This document shows positions 9,564 to 17,861 of a DNA stretch of 32,383 nt, piece after piece. The stretch's first letter is position 1; the number at the start of each line of letters is the position of its first letter. The position numbers and the translations under genes were made by a program. The notes below the pieces were generated by a model, which ran no database searches, was not told the origin of the DNA, and worked only from the letters and a program-made list of their open reading frames with translations. The stretch comes from Lysinibacillus sp. BPa_S21 (GTDB lineage Bacteria; Bacillota; Bacilli; Bacillales_A; Planococcaceae), in contig NZ_JALIRS010000024.1 of assembly GCF_023337795.1 (NCBI RefSeq), positions 1 through 32,383 on the forward strand, written 5' to 3'.

Positions 9564-9603
9564 GAGACAAAAAAAGATTAGCATAGTCGAGGAGAGATTA
9601 GAA
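9564..9603 (+). promoter_or_regulatory. TRAP (trp RNA-binding attenuation protein) binding site overlapping the trpP RBS
   Basis: An exact 5-nt periodicity of NAG triplets is visible: GAG 9564, AAA 9569 (the only miss), AAG 9574, TAG 9579, TAG 9584, GAG 9589, GAG 9594 and TAG 9599, each followed by a 2-nt spacer, with the ATG at 9604 next in phase. Seven of eight positions are NAG. GAG or UAG triplets with 2-nt spacers are the known target of tryptophan-loaded TRAP, which wraps RNA around an 11-mer ring. The GAGGAGAG ribosome binding site is inside the array, so bound TRAP would block translation when tryptophan is plentiful, as established for trpP in B. subtilis. Confidence 0.85.
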
Positions 9604-10134
9604 ATGAATACGAAGAATTTAGTTTTAATGGCCCTTTTAGTTGGTGTTGGAGCTACCCTTTATGTGGTCACACCAGGAATGGTAAATGGCATGAAGCCTG
9701 ATTTCATGCTAACAATGATGTTTATTGGCATTTTATTGTTTCCTACTGTTAAAGAAACGTTCTTACTTTCTTTAGCAACTGGCGTACTTTCAGGATTGTT
9801 TACAACATTTCCAGCTGGTCTTGTCCCAAATATTATCGATAAAGCAGTAACAGGCTTTGTCTTTTTAGCTTTCTTAATTGTGCTAAAAAAATTGGCAAGC
9901 AATTTCGCAGTATCCGCTGGCTTAGTTGGTGTAGGAACAATTTTATCTGGAACTGTCTTTTTAGCAGTAGCACTTTTTGTATTCAATGCAAATGTTGGTG
10001 CAACATTCGCTATTCTGTTTGTAGGCGTTGTATTACCTGCTGTAGCATTCAATGTTATTGCTTTTGCAATTATTTATCCTATCGTTGCAAAATTAGTCAA
10101 ACGCTCTAAATTCCAAACAGCTATTTCAATTTAA
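9604..10134 (+). CDS. trpP: Tryptophan transporter TrpP
   Basis: A 176-residue, strongly hydrophobic protein with about five membrane segments (residues 5-25, 35-65, 77-97, 101-127, 133-160) and a short basic C-terminus (KLVKRSKFQ). Length, the segment GMKPDFMLTMMFIGILLFPTVKE and its place between hit and yhaH match TrpP (YhaG) of B. subtilis, the tryptophan permease. The TRAP-site leader directly upstream is strong independent support for a tryptophan-linked role. It ends at a clear terminator, so it is probably monocistronic. Confidence 0.92.
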   Translation: MNTKNLVLMALLVGVGATLYVVTPGMVNGMKPDFMLTMMFIGILLFPTVKETFLLSLATGVLSGLFTTFPAGLVPNIIDKAVTGFVFLAFLIVLKKLASNFAVSAGLVGVGTILSGTVFLAVALFVFNANVGATFAILFVGVVLPAVAFNVIAFAIIYPIVAKLVKRSKFQTAISI

Positions 10135-10177
10135 TAAAAGGTGCATACGTCTAAATCATGCACGTTCATCTACAATG

Positions 10178-10222
10178 GAAACTAAACTGTGATACAAAAT
10201 CACTCGTTTAGTTTCTTTTTTA
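10178..10222 (+). terminator. Terminator of trpP
   Basis: Stem GAAACTAAAC / GTTTAGTTTC (10178-10187 and 10206-10215) with an inner GTGA/TCAC pairing, followed by a T-run. Confidence 0.85.
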
Positions 10223-10293
10223 TTTTTGTATATGTGCATTTCATGGTTTAATAGTAGGTAACACATAATCATTATAGAAATGAGGTATTCACT

Positions 10294-10689
10294 ATGAAAG
10301 CAAAACCATTTTTATTTGGACTGGCAGCTGGGATTGTCGGTGGGACAATCGCTGTACTTTTTTCAACTCCTCAATCAGGACAGCAATTACGTGCTAATTT
10401 GCGATCAAATGCCGTAAGCACTAAGGACAAACTTTTAGATGTAAAACAGCAAGCAGACTCAGTTAAACAATCTGTTAATTCTCTTACAACTGAAATCAAA
10501 AATAATATACCACTAATAATAAATGATTTAAAACAAACTATTACTACATTCACTGAAGAAATAGAGCCATCAAAAAATAACTTACAACAAGAAATAGATG
10601 CGTTACAGAATTCAATAAGCGAAATCGAGAAAAATGTTGCACAATTCACAGAAAGAAAGCAAAAAACGCAAGAAAAACTCAGCAACTAA
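10294..10689 (+). CDS. yhaH: YtxH-domain membrane protein YhaH
   Basis: A 131-residue protein beginning MKAKPFLFGLAAGIVGGTIAVLFSTPQSG, a single glycine-rich N-terminal membrane segment followed by a GxxLR-type YtxH motif, then a long helical, probably coiled-coil tail rich in Gln, Lys and Glu (residues 45-131). YtxH/YhaH proteins are general-stress-associated in Bacillus; the biochemical role is unknown. Its place between trpP and hpr matches yhaH. The start has a modest GAGG RBS at 10281-10284. About 150 nt of very AT-rich DNA follows before hpr. Confidence 0.8.
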   Translation: MKAKPFLFGLAAGIVGGTIAVLFSTPQSGQQLRANLRSNAVSTKDKLLDVKQQADSVKQSVNSLTTEIKNNIPLIINDLKQTITTFTEEIEPSKNNLQQEIDALQNSISEIEKNVAQFTERKQKTQEKLSN

Positions 10690-10785
10690 AGTCCTTGACA
10701 ACCGATAAAAATCCTATATTTTTATTAAATCCAATCGTTATATTGTCACTTTTTAACCACTTTTCAATTTTTTAATTTTTCTAAC

Positions 10786-10814
10786 TTTAAACTTTTTTCC
10801 TTTATTGCTATAAT
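10786..10814 (+). promoter_or_regulatory. Sigma-A-like promoter of hpr/scoC
   Basis: TTTAAA (10786-10791), a 17-nt spacer, a perfect TATAAT (10809-10814), in AT-rich DNA about 32 nt before the start codon. Confidence 0.5.
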
Positions 10815-10845
10815 ATTTTTAAAATGTTAAAGAAAGCAGTAGGTG

Positions 10846-11406
10846 ATGGCTTTGTCAGAGGAATTATACACGCAAAAAGAAGCGATGCTTTATAGTCAAA
10901 GAATTGCGCAATTATCAAAAGCTTTATGGAAAGCAGTGGAAAAAGATTGGCAGCAATGGATTAAGCCCTACGATTTAAATATTAACGAACATCATATTTT
11001 ATGGATTTCGTATCATTTAAAAGGGGCTTCAATTTCTGACGTGGCAAAATTCGGGGTTATGCACGTTTCGACTGCATTTAATTTTTCAAAAAAATTAGAA
11101 GAACGTGGATTCCTTAAGTTTTCAAAACGGGATGATGACAAGCGTAATACTTACGTAGAGTTAACAGAAGCAGGTACAGAACTTATTGTTGAAATGAATA
11201 GTAATTATCATAATACGTATCATTCTGTACTAGAGGGCTCATTGGCTTTAAAAGACCTATACGGGCGCTTCCCAGAATTTTTAGATGTTATGGCTGTTAT
11301 TCGCAATATATACGGAGAGGATTTCATCGACATTTTCGAACGTTCCTTCCAACACTTCCGTGAATCCTTTGATAAGGTAGAAGAACGTCCAACTGTAAAA
11401 GGATAA
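10846..11406 (+). CDS. hpr: MarR-family transition-state regulator Hpr (ScoC)
   Basis: A 186-residue winged-helix DNA-binding protein, clearly Hpr/Sco[74 protein letters not shown] is almost the family signature, with the recognition helix around [18 protein letters not shown] and the wing around [11 protein letters not shown]. In B. subtilis it represses extracellular protease genes, the oligopeptide permeases and sinI. The C-terminal third is more divergent and lacks the acidic tail of the B. subtilis protein. The start is ambiguous: GTG 10843, ATG 10846 or TTG 10852, all near a weak AGTAGGTG; I chose the ATG. Confidence 0.93.
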   Translation: MALSEELYTQKEAMLYSQRIAQLSKALWKAVEKDWQQWIKPYDLNINEHHILWISYHLKGASISDVAKFGVMHVSTAFNFSKKLEERGFLKFSKRDDDKRNTYVELTEAGTELIVEMNSNYHNTYHSVLEGSLALKDLYGRFPEFLDVMAVIRNIYGEDFIDIFERSFQHFRESFDKVEERPTVKG

Positions 11407-11480
11407 AAGTAAAGTCTATCGGCCTTTTAGGATCAATTATTCGTAACCTATGGCTTATTAGCTTATAAGATCATGCTAAA

Positions 11481-11520
11481 AGAGGTACTTCAGATTTTTT
11501 TCTGAGATACCTCCTTTTTC
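11481..11520 (+). terminator. Terminator of hpr
   Basis: An imperfect stem GAGGTACTTCAGA / TCTGAGATACCTC around a T-rich loop, followed by CTTTTTC, 75 nt after the stop codon. Confidence 0.7.
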
Positions 11521-11584
11521 TTGCATTCTAGCATAAATCAATTTACATTAGATAGGACCATTCATAATTACGGAGTTGATAATC

Positions 11585-12130
11585 ATGCATTGTTGGAAAA
11601 TTTTAAATCTAGAACACCATTACGGAACAACTCGTATTATGATTATGTCTGTGATTGTTTTTTTTACTGTCTTTTCCCTTTCCTATGTGACATTTAATTT
11701 ATTTAATAATGAGCACTATACAGATCAATTGTTTTGGCTATTTGTTATCACTGTATTTGCCATCTATCCAATCCACAAATGCTTACATTTTCTAGCATTG
11801 TATGATTTACGTCAACATTTAAAATTGCGCGTGCGTACCCAATTTTATATTATCCCTATTCTGCACATGCGTATCCGTGAACCTTTATCGAAAAATCGTT
11901 ATATTTTAGCTTTACTTACACCATTTATCGTTCTCAATACAGCCCTTATATTAGGTACACTGCTGTTCCCTGCCTATACCCATTACGGCACATTACTTTT
12001 AGCTTACCATTGTAGTCTATGTGTCATTGATATTCTATATGTGAAATATTTATTGAATTCACCTAAGGACTCCCAGATTGAGGAGACGCCTAAGGGCTAT
12101 GAAATTTTAGTGCCGCCTACTATCCACTAA
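11585..12130 (+). CDS. DUF3267-like putative membrane protein
   Basis: A 181-residue membrane protein with about four hydrophobic segments (near residues 18-38, 46-66, 106-130 and 135-155). The segment IYPIHKCLHFLAL followed by RTQFYIIPILHMRIREPLSKNRYILALLTPFIVLN resembles DUF3267 proteins, which usually carry HExxH there; here the equivalent is HKCLH, so the Glu of a zinc-protease motif is missing and catalysis is doubtful. B. subtilis has a membrane protein gene (yhaJ) near this position, but I cannot confirm orthology. The start is ATG 11585, 9 nt after CGGAG; an in-frame TTG at 11576 overlaps the RBS and is unlikely. Function unknown. Confidence 0.65.
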   Translation: MHCWKILNLEHHYGTTRIMIMSVIVFFTVFSLSYVTFNLFNNEHYTDQLFWLFVITVFAIYPIHKCLHFLALYDLRQHLKLRVRTQFYIIPILHMRIREPLSKNRYILALLTPFIVLNTALILGTLLFPAYTHYGTLLLAYHCSLCVIDILYVKYLLNSPKDSQIEETPKGYEILVPPTIH

Positions 12131-12199
12131 ATTGCTTGTACTTGTGTTTTATGAACGTTTTTTGTATGCTATTAATATTGAAAGAGGGGAGGAATAGAC

Positions 12200-12385
12200 T
12201 TGCTGTTAATGATTGTAGTTCTATTCTCGGTATTCTATTTATTTCAAATAAACCGCATGACTTATGCGCTGTGCATGCGACGTGAAATTCCCGAAGAAAA
12301 ACAACCAAAAGTATTCCGAACTATAAATATACTTATTACAATATTACTTGTCTCATTTTATATTGAAGTTTTATATGCTGTATAG
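12200..12385 (+). CDS. Small two-helix membrane protein, unknown function
   Basis: A 61-residue protein with two hydrophobic helices (residues 1-16 and 43-60) joined by a basic loop NRMTYALCMRREIPEEKQPKVFR. It begins at TTG 12200, 8 nt after an excellent AGGGGAGG RBS; an ATG at 12209 would be too far. I do not recognise a named family. The strong RBS and the membrane-loop-membrane pattern make it a likely real gene. It may be cotranscribed with the DUF3267-like gene 70 nt upstream. Confidence 0.6.
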   Translation: MLLMIVVLFSVFYLFQINRMTYALCMRREIPEEKQPKVFRTINILITILLVSFYIEVLYAV

Positions 12386-12437
12386 TTAACAAGAAAAGTG
12401 CATCACAAGCGTGCAACACGCATGCCATACATTGTAA

Positions 12438-12468
12438 AAAAGCTAAGGACATTAAGCCCTTAGCTTTT
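12438..12468. terminator. Terminator of the YjcZ-like gene (likely bidirectional)
   Basis: An 11-bp stem AAAAGCTAAGG / CCTTAGCTTTT (12438-12448 and 12458-12468). On the minus strand it is followed by T residues, ending the micro-gene; on the plus strand it may also end the two upstream membrane-protein genes. Confidence 0.8.
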
Positions 12469-12483
12469 CATCATTTTTATTAA

Positions 12484-12588
12484 TTAGTATAGGAACGCTG
12501 CACCAACAATAATTAATAAAATAAATAACACAACTAATAAAGCAAAGCCTGAGCCGTAGCCACCGCCACCGTATCCTCCGCTGCTCAT
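12484..12588 (-). CDS. YjcZ-family sporulation-associated micro-protein (34 aa)
   Basis: A 34-residue protein: a glycine/tyrosine-rich head ([15 protein letters not shown]) followed by one hydrophobic helix ([19 protein letters not shown]). This is the hallmark of the YjcZ/YhaL-like sporulation protein family found in many copies in Bacillales. It has a strong GGGGTGAAG RBS just before ATG 12588 and a terminator 16 nt after its stop. It is transcribed against its neighbours, between the two small membrane-protein genes and prsA. A forespore or spore-membrane location is inferred from the family, not seen. Confidence 0.85.
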   Translation of the reverse strand: MSSGGYGGGGYGSGFALLVVLFILLIIVGAAFLY

Positions 12589-12732
12589 AACTTCACCCCC
12601 TTTCTTTTCTATATCCTATGCGCTTGAAAATTTGAAATATAGGCTATACTCAAGGGGGAACCATTTTGTTTTTAAAACGTTTATGTTATAGTAAAAAATG
12701 GACGAAACCATCGTAAGGAGAGAATATCCACT

Positions 12733-13707
12733 ATGAAAAAGACAGTTTTATCTTTAACATTAGCCGCTTCAGTATTAGCGCTTGGCGCTTGTAGCGGAGG
12801 CGACAACAAAACGATTGCAACTTCAAAAGTAGGTGACATTTCAGTTGCCGACTTTAACAAAACATCAAAAGCTTTAGCTGGTTCTAAGGTACTTGAACAA
12901 ATGTTGACTGAAAAATTATTAGCAGACAAATATAAAGTATCTGATAAAGAAATCAAAGAGGCATATGACGCACAAGCTGCACAAATGGGTGATAGCTTTG
13001 CCCAAGCACTTGCTCAGTACGGCTTAACAGAAGAAAGCTATAAAGATTCTTTACGTCTTTCACTTCTTTCAGAAAAAGCTATAAAAGATAAAGCTTTTAC
13101 AGAAAAAGATGTTAAAAAGCATTATGAACAAATGAAAACTGAGTTAAATGGTCGTCATATTTTAGTAGCCGATGAGAAAACAGCTAAAGAAGTAATTGCC
13201 AAAATTAAAGGCGGCGCAAAATTTGCAGATGTAGCAAAAGAATACTCAACTGATACTGGTTCTGCTCAAAAAGGCGGAGAGCTTGGTTGGTTCTCAGTTG
13301 GTGCAATGGTAGATGAATTTAACGATGCTGCTTATGCCCTTCCTTTAAAAACATTAAGTGAACCAGTTAAAACAAGCTTTGGTTACCACGTTATTGAAAT
13401 TACTGAAAAGCGTGATGTAAAAGGCGTTGGCTCATTCAAAGACGAAGAAGCAAACATCCGTTCACAAATGCTAGGTAAATTAATGCAAACAGGTGAAGAT
13501 CAAAAAATTCTTAAAGATATCCTTGCAAAATTAGCAAAAGATGCTGATATAAAAACTTCTGATAAAGAATTAGAGCCTGCTATCAAGTCCCTTACAACAT
13601 CAAGTGAGGACGAAGCTAAAGCTCAAGAAGAAGAAGCAAAAAAAGCTGAAGAAAAAGCTCAAAAAGAAAGTAAAGACGACAAAGAGAAAGATACTGACAA
13701 AAAATAA
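12733..13707 (+). CDS. prsA: Foldase lipoprotein PrsA (parvulin-type peptidyl-prolyl isomerase)
   Basis: A 324-residue lipoprotein that helps secreted proteins fold outside the membrane. The signal peptide MKKTVLSLTLAASVLALGAC has a lipobox LGAC, so Cys20 would be lipidated. An N-terminal chaperone domain is followed by a parvulin PPIase domain (about 136-228) with NGRHILV, GGELGWFSVGAMVDEF and SFGYHVIEI. The tail (about 285-324) is a highly charged Lys/Glu/Asp repeat that may interact with the cell wall. The RBS AAGGAGAG is well placed. In B. subtilis prsA lies next to yhaM, as here. The upstream hpr product is a protease-gene regulator, which is consistent with a secretion theme, but the genes are separately terminated. 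Confidence 0.95.
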   Translation: MKKTVLSLTLAASVLALGACSGGDNKTIATSKVGDISVADFNKTSKALAGSKVLEQMLTEKLLADKYKVSDKEIKEAYDAQAAQMGDSFAQALAQYGLTEESYKDSLRLSLLSEKAIKDKAFTEKDVKKHYEQMKTELNGRHILVADEKTAKEVIAKIKGGAKFADVAKEYSTDTGSAQKGGELGWFSVGAMVDEFNDAAYALPLKTLSEPVKTSFGYHVIEITEKRDVKGVGSFKDEEANIRSQMLGKLMQTGEDQKILKDILAKLAKDADIKTSDKELEPAIKSLTTSSEDEAKAQEEEAKKAEEKAQKESKDDKEKDTDKK

Positions 13708-13737
13708 TCTACATTGTTGTTATTTTACTATATGATG

Positions 13738-13771
13738 AAGGGTTACGCTTATACAGGCGTAACCCTTTTTA
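13738..13771 (+). terminator. Terminator of prsA
   Basis: A perfect 11-bp stem AAGGGTTACGC / GCGTAACCCTT followed by TTT, 30 nt past the stop. Confidence 0.9.
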
Positions 13772-13835
13772 TATACAGTCAATTTGAAATAAAATTGGCT
13801 TAAAAGCATTTTAAAAACGCGTATGTAAGACAAGC

Positions 13836-13888
13836 AAAGAGGATTCATTTTGAATAAAGTTTACTCAAAATGAATCCTCTTTCTTTTT
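13836..13888. repeat. 18-bp perfect inverted repeat in the prsA-yhaM gap
   Basis: AAAGAGGATTCATTTTGA (13836-13853) pairs exactly with 13865-13882 around an 11-nt loop and is followed by CTTTTTAA on the plus strand. prsA already has its own terminator, so this may be a second one, the terminator of yhaM read leftward (T-rich but without a clean T-run), or a relic. Confidence 0.6.
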
Positions 13889-13946
13889 AAATGTTATTTC
13901 ATTTTTAAGATGTTCTTTGATGTTTCTTTACAGCCTGCTCTATGAT

Positions 13947-13978
13947 CTCATCTGTAACGCAGATCCCCCAAAGATTCC
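13947..13978. repeat. Fragment of the dispersed quasi-palindromic element (copy B)
   Basis: CTCATCTGTAACGC followed by TCCCCCAA and GATTCC resembles the right half of the full element at 19802-19926 (CTCATCTGTGACGC, TCCCCCAAGGAAT). Only this half is present. The remainder of 13772-14030 holds the hairpin at 13836 and no gene that I can support. Confidence 0.55.
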
Positions 13979-14030
13979 AAATCACTTTAGACAAAGCATA
14001 CGCTATACTATCATGATCCTTAAATCTATT

Positions 14031-14969
14031 TTATTTAATAGATGGCTTATAAAACGATCGGTTATCAAGTGGAAATAGTCGCTCAGTAAATTCACCTGGC
14101 GCTGTTTTACCTAATGCTCGTGTTAGCATGTTCATCTTTGCATCTATATTATCAATATAATGCAAGATTTCCGCCTCTTGAATCATCGGTTTTTTCGGGC
14201 TGCCCCATTCTTCTTTACCGTGGTGGGATAGGACCATATGTTGCAATAGCATGACTTCCTCTCCCTCGATTTCTAGCTCACTAGCAATCTTGGCAATTTC
14301 ATTGACCATAATCGTAATATGACCAAGTAAATTCCCTTCAACCGTATACATAGTTGCAACTGGCCCCGATAGCTCAACAACCTTACCGATATCATGCAGA
14401 ATTATCCCTGCATATAACAAATCTCGATTTAATGTAGGATATAAATCAGCAATTGCTTTTCCGAGTCTCAACATTGACACCATATGATCCAATAGTCCAG
14501 ACGCATAATCATGATGGTTTTTCGTTGCAGCTGGATAAACTAAAATAGCATCCTGATGTTTTTTAATAGCTGCACGTGTAATACGAGATATATTCGGATT
14601 TTTAATATCAAAGAAAAATTGCGTCAATTCCTCATATAATTCTTCTTTTGGAGTTGCTGAGGAAGGAACTAAATCATTAATAGCAATTCCCTCCTCCGGT
14701 TTTGCTACACGGATTGATTTTATACGCAATTGGTTTTTGCCACGGTAGTCATGAATTTCTCCACCTACACGGACAATCGCCTCAGCGTGATACATTTTTT
14801 CATGATCTTCATTTGTATCCCATAGCTTCGCCTCAATATCTCCACTTTTATCTTGTAGTAACAGTGACATAAATGGCTTTCCAACTGTGGTAACTCCCTT
14901 TGTCGCCTGTTTAATTAATAAAAATTGATCAACTGATTCTCCAACCTGGAGCGTCGTAATACCTTTCAT
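14031..14969 (-). CDS. yhaM: 3'-5' exoribonuclease YhaM
   Basis: A 312-residue nuclease with an N-terminal OB-fold (about 10-90: [23 protein letters not shown]) and an HD phosphohydrolase domain (about 150-285): His162 in GLLDHMVSM, His192-Asp193 in ILHDIGKV, His249/His250 in LSHHGKEE and Asp273 in HYIDNIDAK as likely metal ligands. YhaM degrades RNA and single-stranded DNA from the 3' end, Mn2+-dependently, with partial redundancy to other exonucleases. It is the last gene of yhaO-yhaN-yhaM; its ATG overlaps the yhaN stop (ATGA), so translation is coupled. A few residues are all that follow the HD domain. No clean terminator directly follows. Confidence 0.94.
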   Translation of the reverse strand: MKGITTLQVGESVDQFLLIKQATKGVTTVGKPFMSLLLQDKSGDIEAKLWDTNEDHEKMYHAEAIVRVGGEIHDYRGKNQLRIKSIRVAKPEEGIAINDLVPSSATPKEELYEELTQFFFDIKNPNISRITRAAIKKHQDAILVYPAATKNHHDYASGLLDHMVSMLRLGKAIADLYPTLNRDLLYAGIILHDIGKVVELSGPVATMYTVEGNLLGHITIMVNEIAKIASELEIEGEEVMLLQHMVLSHHGKEEWGSPKKPMIQEAEILHYIDNIDAKMNMLTRALGKTAPGEFTERLFPLDNRSFYKPSIK

Positions 14970-17857
14970 GTTGACGTCACTCCCCTTTCATTTGCTAGTG
15001 CTCCTACATCGACTATTTGGTCTTTCTGCCAATGTTCAAGCAACCCGTCATGGCAAGTAAAATATAAAATTTGACGTTCATACCCTACTTCTTTCATTAA
15101 TTGTACCATTTTGTCTGTACGGTTTCGATCAAAATGGACAAAAGGATCGTCCATAATAAATGGAAATGGAGCAGAAGCTGTCAGTGTTTTTGCTAGTGCC
15201 ATGCGCAACGAAATATAAGCTTGTTCCTTCGTTGCCTGTGATAATTCTGCCATTTGATAACGTAATCCAGAAACATCCTGTGTAACAAAATAGCCTTCAT
15301 CATTAATGAAAAGCTTATCGTAACGTCCACCTGTTAACAAATTAAATATGGCATTTACCTCTGCCAAAACATCTGGTAGTTTTTCTTCTCTTAGGCGGAA
15401 CAATGTTTCATGAATTGCGGTAGCCAATGCCTTTTTTGTAGCCCATTGCCCGATTAGCTGTTGCAACACTGATTTCTCCTCTTCAAACTGTTGAAGTAAT
15501 TGACCATATTTCTCGTCATTTAGAAGATTCTCCTTTTGGATTAGTAGTGTCGCACGTTGTTCTAAGCAATGATCTATGGCTACTTGCATTGCGCCACGTT
15601 CTTCTTCTAAAGCAAGTAATCTTTCTTGGAGCTGTTCCTCGTCAATTAATGACTGTTCGTTATCTACCTTCAGCGAGGCTAACTGACTCTGAATGGCTAG
15701 AAGTTCTGTTGTTATTTTTTGTTGTTGCTCAAATTGTTCATGTGTTTCATAATAACCCTTCTCTGATTGAACATTCGCAGCATTAAATAACTGAGTAATT
15801 TCAGACTCATAACTATCTATATGCGATTGAACTCCTTGAATTTTTGCCTGAAGGCTAGTCAATTGCTCTTTTGCTTGTTGGGCTATCTGTTGCTCCCGCT
15901 GTAGAGTTAGGAATGTATTCCGTAAATGCATAAAGATTTCTTGCTCACTATACTCTGTTTGCAAGACTTGCTGTATTTGCTCTAGAAGCCCAATTTTCTC
16001 CGCTTGTACTGTTTGTAAAAGAGTACTTGTACTCTTCTTTTTTGCTGCCAACTCTTGAGCACCACGAATGCGCATAAACAGCTCGGGTAATAAGGTTTTC
16101 GGTATATTCCCATCTAACCGATAGCGCCTTAAAAAATGTTGAAGCGACTGAGTAGCCTCCTCACTCACCTGCTCAGCCCGCTGAATTTTATATTCAAGTT
16201 TCACATATTGACGTTCTTTTTCCTGCTGTTGCTCATTTACATGTAACAAGCGATCTTCATGTTTTTGTTTTTTCTGCAGGATGGCTTGTGCGATATTTTC
16301 CTCCTGCTCTAGCTCGCGTATTTGCTGACTTTGTTGTTTACTCGGCGCTTCATGTGCTTGTTTAGCAAATTTCAAATATAAAATAATGATCAGCGACATA
16401 ACCGCTCCTACAACGATGACAGCCATGTTTTTTTCCAGAATACCGTAGAAAAACGAAAGCATACTTATGGCTAACACAATAAATATAAAAACATTTGGTT
16501 GTTGTTGTTTCGAGCGTTGTGACCTTCCATAACGCAATTGTTCAAGCTTTCGCTTACGTTGAGGCCACTGTGCTAAAATATGTTCTTCCTCTGTCGATAA
16601 TGACTCCATCTGAAGCTGTTCTTTTCGTTGAGCTATTGTATCTAATTCTGCATGTAGTTGCTCCAAAGAACGCAAATGAAACGTCAGCTCTTCTTCCGCT
16701 TCTTCTAATAATGTTAACTGTTGTTGAAACTGTTCCTCTTGCTGTAATGAGACTGTTTCCTCTAGTAAAATATCCTGCGCTGTTATATCTTGAACGCCTA
16801 ATAACCGAAACTGTGCTTCTATTTCTTGCTCGATTAAATACAGCTCATCCATCAAGTTCTGTTCTTTCACAACTAACTGATTCCACGTCGCTTCCTTATT
16901 CAAAAGTCGCGACATTTCAGTAAGCGTTTGCTCGTCCACCGTTAATTGTAGCTTTTGTTGTAGTTCCTGATACTGCTCCTTCAGCTGCTGTATTTGTAGT
17001 GTTTCATGCATAAGCCGATCCTTTAATTGCTCATAACGTCGAATCCCTTCTGGTGGAAACTGTACTTGTTCATAGCTTTTTCGTGTCTGTTCGAATGCTT
17101 TTTGCTGCTTTATAAGCGGCATAGCCTGCTGTAGAATTGTGAGCTGCTGCCAATTTTGCTGCTGTGTTTTTTGCTGACTATATAACCCCTCTAGCCTTTG
17201 ATCGAGCTGCTGTAATTGTAATAATTTATCCTCAAAGGTCTGAATATTGCCTTGTTCTTGTTTAATGGTGCGTTCTAGCTTTTTTAAATGCGCCAATTTC
17301 TGATTTATAAGTGGCACTTTGCCTGATTTTTTAAAAAGCTCACTAGCATCTTTGTCCAATTTCCTTTCTAGAGATGATAGCTGTTGAATTCCTGTTGTCC
17401 CAGAGGCAAGAAGCAAATGTGTGAGCTCTTCCTCTGACATTTTTTCAATGCCCTGCAGCTCATGTAAGGAAAAGGAGAAAATGGACTCAAATGAGGCTTT
17501 TGAATAACCATATAATAGTTTGGCTAAAAGCTCCTCATGGCCAATTGTTCCGTCTTCTAGATAAACGGTGACATCTCCAGCTGCCTTTCCTTTAATACGT
17601 TCTATCGTACATAGCCCATACATTGGATGCCAAATCGACAGCTGACCACCGAATTTAGTCGATACTTTCGGCTCATATTTACGTAGTGTCTGCTGTCTTG
17701 TGGGAAATCCGAAAAGCATTTGTACAATAAATTGTTGAATAGTCGTTTTACCTGCTTCATTCAGACCGTAAAAAATGGTAACACCTTCATGTAGTGAAAT
17801 GGTGATGTTTTCATGCTTGCCAAAGCCATAAATTTGGATTTTCTTTATCGTTAGCAC
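14966..17857 (-). CDS. yhaN: SbcC/SMC-like AAA ATPase YhaN
   Basis: A 963-residue DNA-repair-type ATPase and likely partner of the YhaO nuclease. Walker [10 protein letters not shown] lies at 31-39; the ABC signature region ([21 protein letters not shown]) and Walker B ([13 protein letters not shown]) are in the last 120 residues. Between them are two very long Gln/Glu/Leu-rich coiled coils. At the middle (about 455-500) are two hydrophobic helices, [18 protein letters not shown] and [18 protein letters not shown], where SbcC and Rad50 have a zinc hook; no CxxC is seen there. That suggests the coiled-coil apex is inserted in the membrane. The gene lies 4 nt after yhaO and overlaps yhaM by 4 nt. 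Confidence 0.88.
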   Translation of the reverse strand: MLTIKKIQIYGFGKHENITISLHEGVTIFYGLNEAGKTTIQQFIVQMLFGFPTRQQTLRKYEPKVSTKFGGQLSIWHPMYGLCTIERIKGKAAGDVTVYLEDGTIGHEELLAKLLYGYSKASFESIFSFSLHELQGIEKMSEEELTHLLLASGTTGIQQLSSLERKLDKDASELFKKSGKVPLINQKLAHLKKLERTIKQEQGNIQTFEDKLLQLQQLDQRLEGLYSQQKTQQQNWQQLTILQQAMPLIKQQKAFEQTRKSYEQVQFPPEGIRRYEQLKDRLMHETLQIQQLKEQYQELQQKLQLTVDEQTLTEMSRLLNKEATWNQLVVKEQNLMDELYLIEQEIEAQFRLLGVQDITAQDILLEETVSLQQEEQFQQQLTLLEEAEEELTFHLRSLEQLHAELDTIAQRKEQLQMESLSTEEEHILAQWPQRKRKLEQLRYGRSQRSKQQQPNVFIFIVLAISMLSFFYGILEKNMAVIVVGAVMSLIIILYLKFAKQAHEAPSKQQSQQIRELEQEENIAQAILQKKQKHEDRLLHVNEQQQEKERQYVKLEYKIQRAEQVSEEATQSLQHFLRRYRLDGNIPKTLLPELFMRIRGAQELAAKKKSTSTLLQTVQAEKIGLLEQIQQVLQTEYSEQEIFMHLRNTFLTLQREQQIAQQAKEQLTSLQAKIQGVQSHIDSYESEITQLFNAANVQSEKGYYETHEQFEQQQKITTELLAIQSQLASLKVDNEQSLIDEEQLQERLLALEEERGAMQVAIDHCLEQRATLLIQKENLLNDEKYGQLLQQFEEEKSVLQQLIGQWATKKALATAIHETLFRLREEKLPDVLAEVNAIFNLLTGGRYDKLFINDEGYFVTQDVSGLRYQMAELSQATKEQAYISLRMALAKTLTASAPFPFIMDDPFVHFDRNRTDKMVQLMKEVGYERQILYFTCHDGLLEHWQKDQIVDVGALANERGVTST

Positions 17858-17861
17858 GTTT

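Noticed and set aside
14966..17857. Reading YhaN as a pseudogene or fusion because of the central hydrophobic segment
   Set aside because: The frame is intact, ATPase motifs are at both ends, and the insertion is at the coiled-coil apex; it looks like a genuine family feature.
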